Positions 5,572 through 12,513 of a stretch of DNA of 12,513 nt are shown here, piece by piece (the stretch's first letter is position 1; the number at the start of each line of letters is the position of its first letter). Both the position numbers and the translations under genes were made by a program. The stretch is taken from the NCBI GenBank assembly GCA_945896935.1, contig CAMDER010000037.1, positions 1 through 12,513 of the forward strand, in the 5' to 3' direction. This DNA comes from Bifidobacterium breve. Lineage in GTDB: Bacteria; Actinomycetota; Acidimicrobiia; Acidimicrobiales; Ilumatobacteraceae. The notes below the pieces were generated by a model. The model was not told the origin of the DNA. It saw only the letters and a list, made by a program, of their open reading frames with translations, and did not search any database.

Positions 5572-6480
5572 ATGTCTGTTACCCCCGCTCGCCCACAAGA
5601 ATCGGACCTTCGATTTGGGCCAGCCGAATGGACACTGTCGGGAGTCATTTCATTGGTATGGGGTAGTTCATTTCTGTTCATCGCCATCGCGATTGATCAT
5701 GTGGCCACCCCAGTCGTCCCGATGGCGCGAACCTTCTTTGGCGCGTTGGCATTGGCCTGCATTCCCTCGGCTCGCCGCATGGTTGAAAGATCAGACATCG
5801 GCCGATTGATTGTGCTGTCGTTCGTGTGGATGGGGCTTCCCTTTTTGCTCTACCCCATGGCCGAAGAAACCACATCAACGGCAATTACTGGAATGTTGAA
5901 TGGTGGCCTACCCGTGGTCACGGTTGTCGTCGGTGCGATTTGGTTCCGCCGCATGCCCAGCATCTTTCGCATGGTGTCGGTGCTCATCGGTTTCTCGGGT
6001 ATTGCACTGATCTCATTCTCGTCGGTCAGTGGCGATGAAAAAGGTGCTTCGGCAGATGTGCGCGGAATCGTTCTACTACTGATTGCTTTGCTCTGCTACG
6101 GAATCGCCGTCAATATTGCTGCGCCGTTGCAACGTAAGTACGGATCACTGCGTCTGATGTTGTGGGTTGAATCGTTTGCGTTCTTATGGTCGCTGCCACT
6201 TGGCGTTCCCGCATTGTTTGACAGCCGCTTCGCATGGTCGGCCTTTTTTGCGTTGCTCGCGCTTGGCGCAGTTGGCACCGGTTTGGCTTTTGCGGTCTAC
6301 GGAGTTTTACTTGGTCGATCAGGAACCGTACGCGGCATGATCGGAACTTTCTTTACGCCCATCGTTGGAGTTGTACTCGGCGTGCTCTTTCGCGATGAAC
6401 ATATTCGCTGGCCAGCAATCATCGGCATGTTGATCGTCGTTGCCGGCGCCATCATGACCAGCCGCCCCGACCACTCATAA
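5572..6480 (+). CDS. EamA-family (DMT superfamily) transporter
   Basis: This 302-residue, very hydrophobic protein shows the EamA pattern of about ten membrane helices in two tandem halves. WGSSFLFIAIAIDH at residues 30-43 is the typical start of the first EamA half. The second half ends with a GAVGTGLAFAVYGVLL stretch and a final helix before the short basic tail SRPDHS. Members move metabolites such as amino acids, usually outward, across the cytoplasmic membrane; the substrate cannot be read from sequence. It stands alone, diverging from acs and converging on the ABC permease gene. AAGGGG lies just before the ATG. Family assignment is firm; substrate and direction are unknown. Confidence 0.9.
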   Translation: MSVTPARPQESDLRFGPAEWTLSGVISLVWGSSFLFIAIAIDHVATPVVPMARTFFGALALACIPSARRMVERSDIGRLIVLSFVWMGLPFLLYPMAEETTSTAITGMLNGGLPVVTVVVGAIWFRRMPSIFRMVSVLIGFSGIALISFSSVSGDEKGASADVRGIVLLLIALLCYGIAVNIAAPLQRKYGSLRLMLWVESFAFLWSLPLGVPALFDSRFAWSAFFALLALGAVGTGLAFAVYGVLLGRSGTVRGMIGTFFTPIVGVVLGVLFRDEHIRWPAIIGMLIVVAGAIMTSRPDHS

Positions 6481-6484
6481 TCAA

Positions 6485-6543
6485 TTGTGATTCTGGTGTC
6501 GTTTGATTCGGTAATAGCGAATAAAACGACACCAGAATCACAA
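6485..6543. terminator. 59-bp palindrome between convergent genes (element 2)
   Basis: Outer arms 6485-6504 and 6524-6543 pair perfectly (20 bp). After one mismatch, five more pairs (6506-6510 with 6518-6522) enclose a seven-base loop. The element starts five bases after the exporter stop and ends fifteen bases beyond the permease stop, so it can close both transcripts. Length (59 bp) and the terminal 14 bp on each side are identical to element 1 at 591-649, while the cores differ. As there, no U-tract follows the stem. Termination is inferred from location. Confidence 0.7.
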
Positions 6544-6558
6544 GGGAATGGGGAATGT

Positions 6559-7308
6559 TTAGGCGTCGCGGCGTTTGAAGACGGTGTGGGCAAACAAACT
6601 CAAGCCCAAGATCCATAGTCCGAAATACCCGACTGATCCCCAGCGACCAAAGTCCATATCCGAATCTTCAAGACGCAATGAGTTCAAACCAGTTTGGAAC
6701 GGCATCCACTTGAAAATCTCGTCACTAATTGCGATCGACAATAGGCCACCGATTAATGATTCAAGAAGTAAAGGCCACAACACCAAAACCGTCACCGCGC
6801 TGGGTGGGTTGCGAGTCAACGTTCCGATGGCCATGCCAAGCAGCGACACCACAACACTCAAGGCAATCAGTGCTAAATACGCTTGACCCATATCGCTGTT
6901 GGACAACTTGCCCACAGCCCCACGTGAATCCAAAATTGCTTCACCGACATTGTTCCCCACGAGAACAATGAATGCAGTAAGTCCACCCGACAAGATTGAG
7001 AGCACAATCGCTTTCGCTACAAACACACGAGTACGCCGAGGGTTCGCCGCCAATGTGAGTCGAATTGTTCCTTGCGAGTATTCCTGAGTGATAGCTAGCA
7101 CCCCAATAATTCCGAAGAGCAAAACACTCAGAGAGCCACTTCCCAATAGAACAGCCGAGACTGTTGCATCATCAACCGAGTCAATACCGATGAAGGCCGT
7201 TGTCAATAATGTGATTGCCAAAGGCAATAAAACCGCAAAACAAGTCATCGTGATATTTGAACGAACGGTACGCAACTTGAGCCACTCGCTACGAATAAGA
7301 GAAATCAT
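6559..7308 (-). CDS. ABC-2 type transporter permease
   Basis: A 249-residue membrane protein with about six helices. It opens with ISLIRSEWLKLRTVRSN, the amphipathic entry typical of ABC-2 export permeases. TQEYSQGTIRLTLAANPRR (about residues 75-92) is the conserved cytoplasmic segment of this group. It partners with the ATPase upstream: their frames overlap by four bases (ATGA at 7305-7308), implying translational coupling. The pair should form an exporter of unknown substrate in the cytoplasmic membrane; peptides, lipids or antibiotics are known cargos of relatives. It is the last gene of the nuo-linked transcript, with palindrome element 2 downstream. Confidence 0.9.
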   Translation of the reverse strand: MISLIRSEWLKLRTVRSNITMTCFAVLLPLAITLLTTAFIGIDSVDDATVSAVLLGSGSLSVLLFGIIGVLAITQEYSQGTIRLTLAANPRRTRVFVAKAIVLSILSGGLTAFIVLVGNNVGEAILDSRGAVGKLSNSDMGQAYLALIALSVVVSLLGMAIGTLTRNPPSAVTVLVLWPLLLESLIGGLLSIAISDEIFKWMPFQTGLNSLRLEDSDMDFGRWGSVGYFGLWILGLSLFAHTVFKRRDA

Positions 7309-8234
7309 GATACAACTCCCTTCGATTGAGTTTCGGTGTTTCCGTGATATTGCACTGCATCGGCCGTGACTTCTAAGAATGCGTCTTCAAGCGAGCCGGT
7401 TTGCGTTGATAACTCGTGTAGCACCACATTGTTCTTCGCTGCCAGTTCACCAATTGTTGCTGCTGCCACGCCATGGAACTCAGCGACATCCTGACCAAGT
7501 GAAACGTGCATCCCTTGGCTCTGTGCCGCTGACACCAACGAATCAAGTTGTGGGCTTTTGACAACGACCCACTTTTTTGCATATCGATCAATGAAGTCGG
7601 GAACTGTACATTCAGTGATCAGCCGACCTTTACCAATCACAATCAGATCGTCGGCCATCAGCGCCATCTCAGAGAGCAAGTGACTGCTCACCAACACCGA
7701 ACGACCCTGCGACGCCAAGTGCTTCAGCATCTCGCGAATCCAACGAATACCTTCGGGGTCAAGTCCGTTCGCTGGTTCATCCAAGATGACAACTTTGGGA
7801 TCACCCAACATGACTGAAGCAATACCGAGTCGTTGCTTCATACCCAGCGAAAACTGTCCGACTCGTTTTTTCGCCACATCGGTGAGCCCAACGAGTTCAA
7901 GTACTTCATCAACGCGCTTGGGGGACATTCCGTTGCTCATTGCCAACCAACGCAAATGGTTTCGTGCAGTACGCCCACTATGTGCGTTGCCTGCATCAAG
8001 CAACGCGCCTACTTCATGGAGCGGTTTCTTCAGTTCTCGGTACGACTTTCCGTCAAAGAGCGCAGTCCCCGATTGCACACGGTCAAGCCCGATCATGCAA
8101 CGCATCGAGGTGCTCTTACCCGAGCCATTTGGCCCGAGGAATCCGGTGACTCGACCTGGAGTCACAGTGAACGACAACGAATCAACTGCAGTTGTTGATC
8201 CGTACTTTTTGGTTAAACCCTCGACGGTAATCAC
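7305..8234 (-). CDS. ABC transporter ATP-binding protein
   Basis: A 309-residue nucleotide-binding subunit. Visible motifs are Walker A GPNGSGKST (34-42), the segment LLDAGNAHSGRTARNHL (78-94) typical of this ABC-2 exporter branch, signature FSLGMKQRL (128-136), Walker B VVILDEP (148-154) and the switch histidine in SSHLL (H185). The tail of about 80 residues after the ATPase core is usual for this group. It powers the permease encoded next. The GTG start overlaps the methyltransferase stop in a GTGA arrangement (8231-8234), and its own stop overlaps the permease start. Cargo is unknown. Confidence 0.95.
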   Translation of the reverse strand: MITVEGLTKKYGSTTAVDSLSFTVTPGRVTGFLGPNGSGKSTSMRCMIGLDRVQSGTALFDGKSYRELKKPLHEVGALLDAGNAHSGRTARNHLRWLAMSNGMSPKRVDEVLELVGLTDVAKKRVGQFSLGMKQRLGIASVMLGDPKVVILDEPANGLDPEGIRWIREMLKHLASQGRSVLVSSHLLSEMALMADDLIVIGKGRLITECTVPDFIDRYAKKWVVVKSPQLDSLVSAAQSQGMHVSLGQDVAEFHGVAAATIGELAAKNNVVLHELSTQTGSLEDAFLEVTADAVQYHGNTETQSKGVVS

Positions 8235-9283
8235 CGCTGTAACTTAGTCCACTCCATCACTGTAAAACTGCCAACCCCATTCAGATCTAAAAGTGCCTCG
8301 GCTTCACTGATGCGGCTACGCATTTTCATCGCCCGCAACCCAGGACGCGCCGATTCTTCATTCCAAATTCGCTTTCCTTCTTCGACCAGTTCATCAATGC
8401 CCCACAGTTGCAAGAACTGCGACTGCGAGCGAACCGAATCGGGTTGCCCGCATGTTGCAATGATCTGGTCGATGCACACATCGGTTGTGATGTCTTGCGA
8501 ACCAACGTTGCGTAAATAGTGCGCTCCCTTTTCATGGCCGGCGTAGGTGCGTAACCAATCGCGCCAGGGGCGTTGTGCTAGTTCGATCGTTAACGGAACT
8601 GCGTAATCAATCACAACAAGTCGTCCGTTCAAACGACTCAAGATATCACTCACCCATTCGCCCGCTGCTTGTTGCCACGGAATGCGCGCACCAAGAATTG
8701 GTTTCGCAGGTAAAGCAAAATCTGGCTGGTCACTGAGTGGATACAAAACTTCGCTGAAAGTACCAGCACGATGCGTCACCCATGCTTCTCGCCACACGCC
8801 GTCACACACCAACAAACGAAATGGCAAGTTGTCGAGCAATTCGTTGGCAAGCACAACACCGCGCAACTCACCATCGGGCAACGACTTCATTGACGTCACA
8901 CCAGTGGGATGAGTCGCCCACTGTGCCTCACCAATTTCAACACACACGTATCGCGAAATATCGCCAGCCAGACAATCTGGTTGCGCAGCAATCACGGCTC
9001 GAGCTAATCCACCCGGTCCGGCGCCCACGTCATAAATATGAAAGTCATCCGGGCTACCCATGTCGCTCCACCACGCATCAAGTGCACGAGCAATCACTGT
9101 TCCAAATAACGGACCAATTTCGGGAGACGTAATGAAGTCACCGCGTCGACCGACACGACCAACACCTGAGGTATAGAAACCTTGATCGCCATACAGCGCT
9201 TCGTTCATGAAGTAATCGAAACGAACCTGTTCATTGTCAGCCGCATCAATGATGCGACCGATGTGTTCAGCGGCCGAAGGCAC
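8231..9283 (-). CDS. midA: MidA / NDUFAF7-type SAM-dependent methyltransferase
   Basis: The protein matches the class I methyltransferase family COG1565 (MidA, mitochondrial NDUFAF7). It shows YFMNEALYGDQGFYTS near the N-terminus, GDFITSPEIGPLFG (about 48-61) and the SAM-binding glycine motif DVGAGPGG (about 85-92). Mitochondrial NDUFAF7 methylates an arginine of complex I subunit NDUFS2, the homologue of NuoD. Here the gene directly follows nuoN, which fits a similar assembly role. The start is uncertain: the frame stays open to 9376 inside nuoN. I prefer the GTG at 9283, giving 350 residues and a 17-bp overlap with nuoN; no good ribosome binding site is visible. The stop overlaps the ABC ATPase start. 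Family assignment is firm; the bacterial substrate is inferred. Confidence 0.85.
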   Translation of the reverse strand: MPSAAEHIGRIIDAADNEQVRFDYFMNEALYGDQGFYTSGVGRVGRRGDFITSPEIGPLFGTVIARALDAWWSDMGSPDDFHIYDVGAGPGGLARAVIAAQPDCLAGDISRYVCVEIGEAQWATHPTGVTSMKSLPDGELRGVVLANELLDNLPFRLLVCDGVWREAWVTHRAGTFSEVLYPLSDQPDFALPAKPILGARIPWQQAAGEWVSDILSRLNGRLVVIDYAVPLTIELAQRPWRDWLRTYAGHEKGAHYLRNVGSQDITTDVCIDQIIATCGQPDSVRSQSQFLQLWGIDELVEEGKRIWNEESARPGLRAMKMRSRISEAEALLDLNGVGSFTVMEWTKLQR

Positions 9284-10784
9284 CGGTGAGATCGGCGAGA
9301 TCGCCGAAACGCAGCACCACACCGGGCAACACACCAAACACGATGGTTCCTGTCGTTGTGATGACCATGGCCGCAATCAAAGAACTTGGTGTCTTCACCG
9401 CAGATGTTTCGCCATTCGGTGCGGGCTTCATCCAGATTTCACGCATGATGCTGCCGTAGTAACCAAATGCGATCACCGAGTTAACAGCACCAACCACTGC
9501 GATGCCATAACCCCAACCGCCACCGGCTTCGAGCACAGCGCGGAATGCCGTGAACTTAGCAATCCATCCACCAAGCGGCGGGATACCTGCCAACGATGCC
9601 AAGAAGATTGTCATCAACACGCCAAGACCTGGTGCGTACGAGAACAAGCCGCCGAAGCTACTGATCTCACCACTACGAGTTGTGCGTGATGCGGCAATAA
9701 CAGCGGCGAACATTCCGAGGTTCATCGCTGCGTACACAATCAGGTAGACGACAACTGATTGCAATGCAGGACCAGCAGCATCGCCAGTTCCGGCAACTGC
9801 AAGCGGCATCAAGATGAAGCCGCCTTGGCTGATGCTCGAATAGGCCAACATCCGAATGATGTTGGTCTGACGTAAAGCAACCAGGTTGCCCAAGGTCATA
9901 GTCAATGCAGCAAGCACCCAGATGAATGGTTGCCAGACATCTTTTGCCTGCGGGAAGCCAACATAGATGAGTGTCACGAGCGCAACAAAACCAGCGGCCT
10001 TACTGGCCACCGACAAGAACGCAGTCACCGGTGTTGGTGCACCTTCGTAAGTATCGGGCGCCCACGTATGGAACGGAACAGCTGAAACCTTGAAAGCAAA
10101 ACCAACAATGACAAAAGTAATGGCGAGTGCTTGCACTCCACCGAATTGGCCTTCGACAGTGAGTTGACGTCCAATTTCGCTGAGCAAAGTGCTTCCGGTT
10201 ACTCCGTACAACAAGCTCATGCCATACAACATGATTGCTGAAGCGAAAACACCGAGCAGGTAGTACTTGACGCCCGCTTCGTTACTCTTGCGATCGCGCT
10301 TGCGCCAGGCAGCCAACATGTAGGCCGGGATGCTGAGCATTTCAAGAGCCACAAAGATGCTCACCAAGTCGCGACTTGAAGCCATCATCACCATTCCGGT
10401 GACTGAGGTCAGTAACAACGTGAAATATTCGCCTTGGTAATAGTCGCCCTCTTCGACATGGTTCTGCGATAACAACACGACCACATATCCGACGATTAAG
10501 AACAACGCTTTCAACGTGAGCGCAAACTCGTCAATCACGTAACGGCCATCAAATAGTGACCGCACATTGATATCACTCACCGCCAAAGTGAGCACCGGCA
10601 CCAACGCTGCCAACATCACAAAGCCAGTCAGTGTTGCGGTGATCCATTTCTTGCTTTCACTGGTGAACAGATCAACAAGAATGATGAGGCAAATGCCACC
10701 AGCCAACACGATCTCGGGCGCGATGGCGTGGTAGTCGACAGACGGTGACTGCCACGGAATCTGAGCGAGGATCGAAGAAAGCAC
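9267..10784 (-). CDS. nuoN: NADH-quinone oxidoreductase subunit N
   Basis: One of the three antiporter-like proton-pumping subunits in the membrane arm of complex I. The 505-residue product has about 14 helices. Key residues are visible: the conserved glutamate in VALEMLSIPAY (E148), the lysine in FKVSAVPFHTW (K232) and the lysine in SVASKAAGF (K262), all in the positions expected of proton-channel residues. The GTG start at 10784 is supported by GGAGG (10792-10796) seven bases upstream, and the gap to the nuoM stop is three bases. The 3' end overlaps the preferred start of midA. It works with NuoL and NuoM in quinone-coupled proton translocation. Confidence 0.97.
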   Translation of the reverse strand: MLSSILAQIPWQSPSVDYHAIAPEIVLAGGICLIILVDLFTSESKKWITATLTGFVMLAALVPVLTLAVSDINVRSLFDGRYVIDEFALTLKALFLIVGYVVVLLSQNHVEEGDYYQGEYFTLLLTSVTGMVMMASSRDLVSIFVALEMLSIPAYMLAAWRKRDRKSNEAGVKYYLLGVFASAIMLYGMSLLYGVTGSTLLSEIGRQLTVEGQFGGVQALAITFVIVGFAFKVSAVPFHTWAPDTYEGAPTPVTAFLSVASKAAGFVALVTLIYVGFPQAKDVWQPFIWVLAALTMTLGNLVALRQTNIIRMLAYSSISQGGFILMPLAVAGTGDAAGPALQSVVVYLIVYAAMNLGMFAAVIAASRTTRSGEISSFGGLFSYAPGLGVLMTIFLASLAGIPPLGGWIAKFTAFRAVLEAGGGWGYGIAVVGAVNSVIAFGYYGSIMREIWMKPAPNGETSAVKTPSSLIAAMVITTTGTIVFGVLPGVVLRFGDLADLTGAFGR

Positions 10785-10787
10785 GAA

Positions 10788-12410
10788 TCAGCCTCCGAAG
10801 GCCTTCAAAGCAACTTGCACTGCAGGATCGATGATCTTGAACATGAGTTGCGGATACACACCGAAAACAACAATGGCCAACAAGAACGGTGTCCACGCAA
10901 TCCATTCACCGACACTCACATCTTTAATGTCGCTGCTGTGATCGTCGTGAGCATGGTCGTCGTGACCGCCATGACCGTGATCCCCATGACCAGAATCATT
11001 GTGTGATGCACCAGCAAATTCGGCCTTAGGTTCACCAAACGCGGTGCGCTGGAAGAGCCACAACAAGTAACCCGCGGCAAGAACAGTTCCGAGTGCGGCA
11101 ATCACCATGTAGACACGGAATGTCACTTCGGACAATCCAGCAGCTGGCGAGTACGCCGACAAGATTGCGGGGAACTCACCCCAGAATCCGGCGAGACCAG
11201 GCAAACCAAGTGATGCCATCGCACAAAAGCCCAAGATCCAACCAAGGCGCGGCATCTGCTTGAGCATGCCACCAAGTCGGGCGATCTCGAGTGTGTGATA
11301 ACGATCCTTCACACTGCCGGCAACGAAGAAGAGCATGCCAGTGATGAGACCGTGAGCAACCATTCCGAAGATGGCGGCGTTGAAGCCCATCGGTGTCAAT
11401 GTTGAAATACCCAACATCACAAATCCCATGTGAGCAACCGACGAGAAAGCAATCAAACGCTTCATGTCAGTTTGGGCCAAACAACCAAGTGCACCGTAGA
11501 TGATTCCGATGACAGAAAGAAGTCCGATCCAAGGTGCCCACTCTTTGGCCGCGGTCGGAAGAATCGGAATTGCGATACGCACGAAACCGTACGTTCCGAG
11601 CTTCAACAGAATTGCCGCCAAGATGACCGAACCCTGAGTTGGGGCTTGCGTGTGCGCATCGGGCAACCAAGTATGGAATGGGAACATCGGAACTTTTACA
11701 GCAAAGCCGATGAACATTCCACCAAAGATCCAGATTTGTGCTGAGCGTCCAAGTAGTCCACCGTATTCAGCAAGTTGCGGAATCGAGAACGATGGTTCAA
11801 CACCAGCGGGCAATTCACCACGAACCTGGTAGAACAACGCGATGAAGGCGACGAGCATCAGAGCCGAGCCGAACATCGTGTACAAGAAGAACTTGAGCGA
11901 TGCGTACTGACGATTTTCGCCACCCCACACACCGATCATGAAGTACATCGGCAACAACACCACTTCGAAGAACACGAAGAACAAGATGAGGTCTTGCGAG
12001 ATAAAGGTTCCGGCCATACCTGTCTGCAAGATGAGCATCAAGATGAGGAATGCCTTGGGGTTACCCGGCGATGGAATGCGGTTCCACGAATAGACCATTA
12101 CCAGCACCGTGACGACCATCGACAAGAAGTAGAGCGGCAAGCTCATTCCGTCGAGACCGATCGTGTAGTTACTGGAAATAACTTTGATCCACTCGGCGTT
12201 CGCAAAGAATTGCAACTTGCCGGCCTGATCAAAGTCGAACTGGGTGAGTGTGTAGACACCCACTCCCAAGGTTGCGAGCGCGGTCACAAGAGCTACCAAC
12301 TTGTGGAGCTCTTCTTCTGCCTTGGGGATGAACAGCATGACAATCACGCCGACTAGCGGCAAGAAAGTGCCAACGCTGAGCACCCAGTTTGAATTTTGGA
12401 GTACGTCCAT
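10788..12410 (-). CDS. nuoM: NADH-quinone oxidoreductase subunit M
   Basis: A 540-residue antiporter-like subunit of complex I. Proton-path residues are visible: the glutamate in FFEVVLLPMYF (E149), the lysine in AVKVPMFPFHTWLPDAH (K239) and the lysine in AILLKLGTYGF (K270). I chose the ATG at 12410 (start MDVLQNSNW): GAGGAG at 12420-12425 lies nine bases upstream and overlaps the nuoL stop codon, while the longer frame to 12473 runs back into nuoL. Residues 470-491 form a His/Asp/Gly-rich segment, in a loop before the last helix. It is transcribed between nuoL and nuoN. Confidence 0.97.
   Translation of the reverse strand: MDVLQNSNWVLSVGTFLPLVGVIVMLFIPKAEEELHKLVALVTALATLGVGVYTLTQFDFDQAGKLQFFANAEWIKVISSNYTIGLDGMSLPLYFLSMVVTVLVMVYSWNRIPSPGNPKAFLILMLILQTGMAGTFISQDLILFFVFFEVVLLPMYFMIGVWGGENRQYASLKFFLYTMFGSALMLVAFIALFYQVRGELPAGVEPSFSIPQLAEYGGLLGRSAQIWIFGGMFIGFAVKVPMFPFHTWLPDAHTQAPTQGSVILAAILLKLGTYGFVRIAIPILPTAAKEWAPWIGLLSVIGIIYGALGCLAQTDMKRLIAFSSVAHMGFVMLGISTLTPMGFNAAIFGMVAHGLITGMLFFVAGSVKDRYHTLEIARLGGMLKQMPRLGWILGFCAMASLGLPGLAGFWGEFPAILSAYSPAAGLSEVTFRVYMVIAALGTVLAAGYLLWLFQRTAFGEPKAEFAGASHNDSGHGDHGHGGHDDHAHDDHSSDIKDVSVGEWIAWTPFLLAIVVFGVYPQLMFKIIDPAVQVALKAFGG
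10938..11003 (-). other. His/Asp-rich loop segment within NuoM
   Basis: These 22 codons (residues 470-491 of NuoM) contain eight histidines and six aspartates, interspersed with glycine. The segment lies between a helix ending in LWLFQRTAFGEP and the last helix starting near VGEWIAWTPF, so it should be a surface loop. Such runs bind metal ions such as zinc or nickel in other proteins; whether this one does is unknown. Confidence 0.75.
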
Positions 12411-12419
12411 GCCGTATTG

Positions 12420-12425
12420 CTCCTC
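12420..12425 (-). promoter_or_regulatory. Ribosome binding site of nuoM
   Basis: GAGGAG nine bases before the ATG at 12410 decides the nuoM start. It shares bases with the nuoL stop (TGAGGAG), suggesting translational coupling. Confidence 0.8.
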
Positions 12426-12513
12426 AGGTGTTGATGATGACGAGTATGAGAGCGCCGATGGCGGCCGCAGCAAACAGCAGCGCTCCGTATTGATTGACCT
12501 TGCCCGACTGCAC
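12424..12513 (-). CDS. nuoL: NADH-quinone oxidoreductase subunit L, C-terminal end (partial)
   Basis: An open frame enters from the window edge and ends at TGA 12424-12426. It encodes the last 29 residues, starting VQSGKVNQYGALLF, followed by a hydrophobic final helix ending VIINT. The VQSGKV-QYG pattern before a terminal helix is the usual C-terminus of NuoL, and NuoL is the expected gene before nuoM. Too little is present to check catalytic residues. Confidence 0.8.
   Translation of the reverse strand: MQSGKVNQYGALLFAAAAIGALILVIINT

Noticed and set aside
7786..8247. Plus-strand open frame of 153 codons opposite the ABC ATPase
   Set aside because: Shadow of a gene with all ABC motifs intact on the minus strand.
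11775..12356. Plus-strand open frame of 193 codons rich in H, E and D opposite nuoM
   Set aside because: It is the antisense reading of conserved nuoM helices; its charged composition comes from hydrophobic codons on the other strand. No ribosome binding site or family match.

Overview
The window most likely comes from an actinobacterium, probably a moderate-GC Acidimicrobiia-type lineage. The pointers are the VRVLDTR-type secreted proteins, frequent GTG starts, and a nuoL-nuoM-nuoN run with two- to four-base or near-zero gene spacing. No rRNA, tRNA, transposase, integrase or CRISPR array is visible, so the taxonomic placement is an inference.

Layout. Positions 97-585 (+) carry yajQ. It converges on two secreted paralogues on the minus strand, here called A (661-1890) and B (2271-3428). 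Each has a signal peptide, a VRVLDTR-type N-terminal domain, a short collagen-like linker and a C-terminal DUF1566 (Lcl_C/Fib_succ_major-like) domain. Between A and B lies a 134-bp copy of the 3' end of acs. The intact acs (acetyl-CoA synthetase) follows on the minus strand at 3538-5496. An EamA-family exporter (5572-6480, +) diverges from acs and converges on a minus-strand operon. In transcription order that operon is nuoL (3' end only), nuoM, nuoN, a MidA/NDUFAF7-type methyltransferase, an ABC ATPase and its ABC-2 permease.

Main discovery. The last 47 codons of A and B align without a gap, and their differences have the signature of a diversity-generating retroelement (DGR). In a 120-bp segment (682-801 against 2292-2411) I count 35 base differences. 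Of these, 32 fall at codon positions 1 or 2, and 22 of the 23 changed codons are non-synonymous. All of them can be explained by adenines in a shared template (mostly AAC codons) having been replaced. The seven codons after it, including the stop, are identical. In contrast, the 5' halves of the two genes are about 95% identical with mostly silent changes, and the middle parts do not align. I therefore read A and B as two DGR target genes displaying hypervariable lectin-like tips. No reverse transcriptase or template repeat is visible here, so it would have to act from elsewhere.

Other structure. Two 59-bp palindromes (591-649 and 6485-6543) share identical 14-bp ends but have different, self-complementary cores. 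Both sit between convergent genes. The acs fragment differs from the intact acs only at silent third positions, suggesting that the duplicated unit came from a related strain rather than from decay of a local copy.

The complex I genes, the methyltransferase and the ABC exporter overlap or nearly touch and probably form one transcript ending near the second palindrome.
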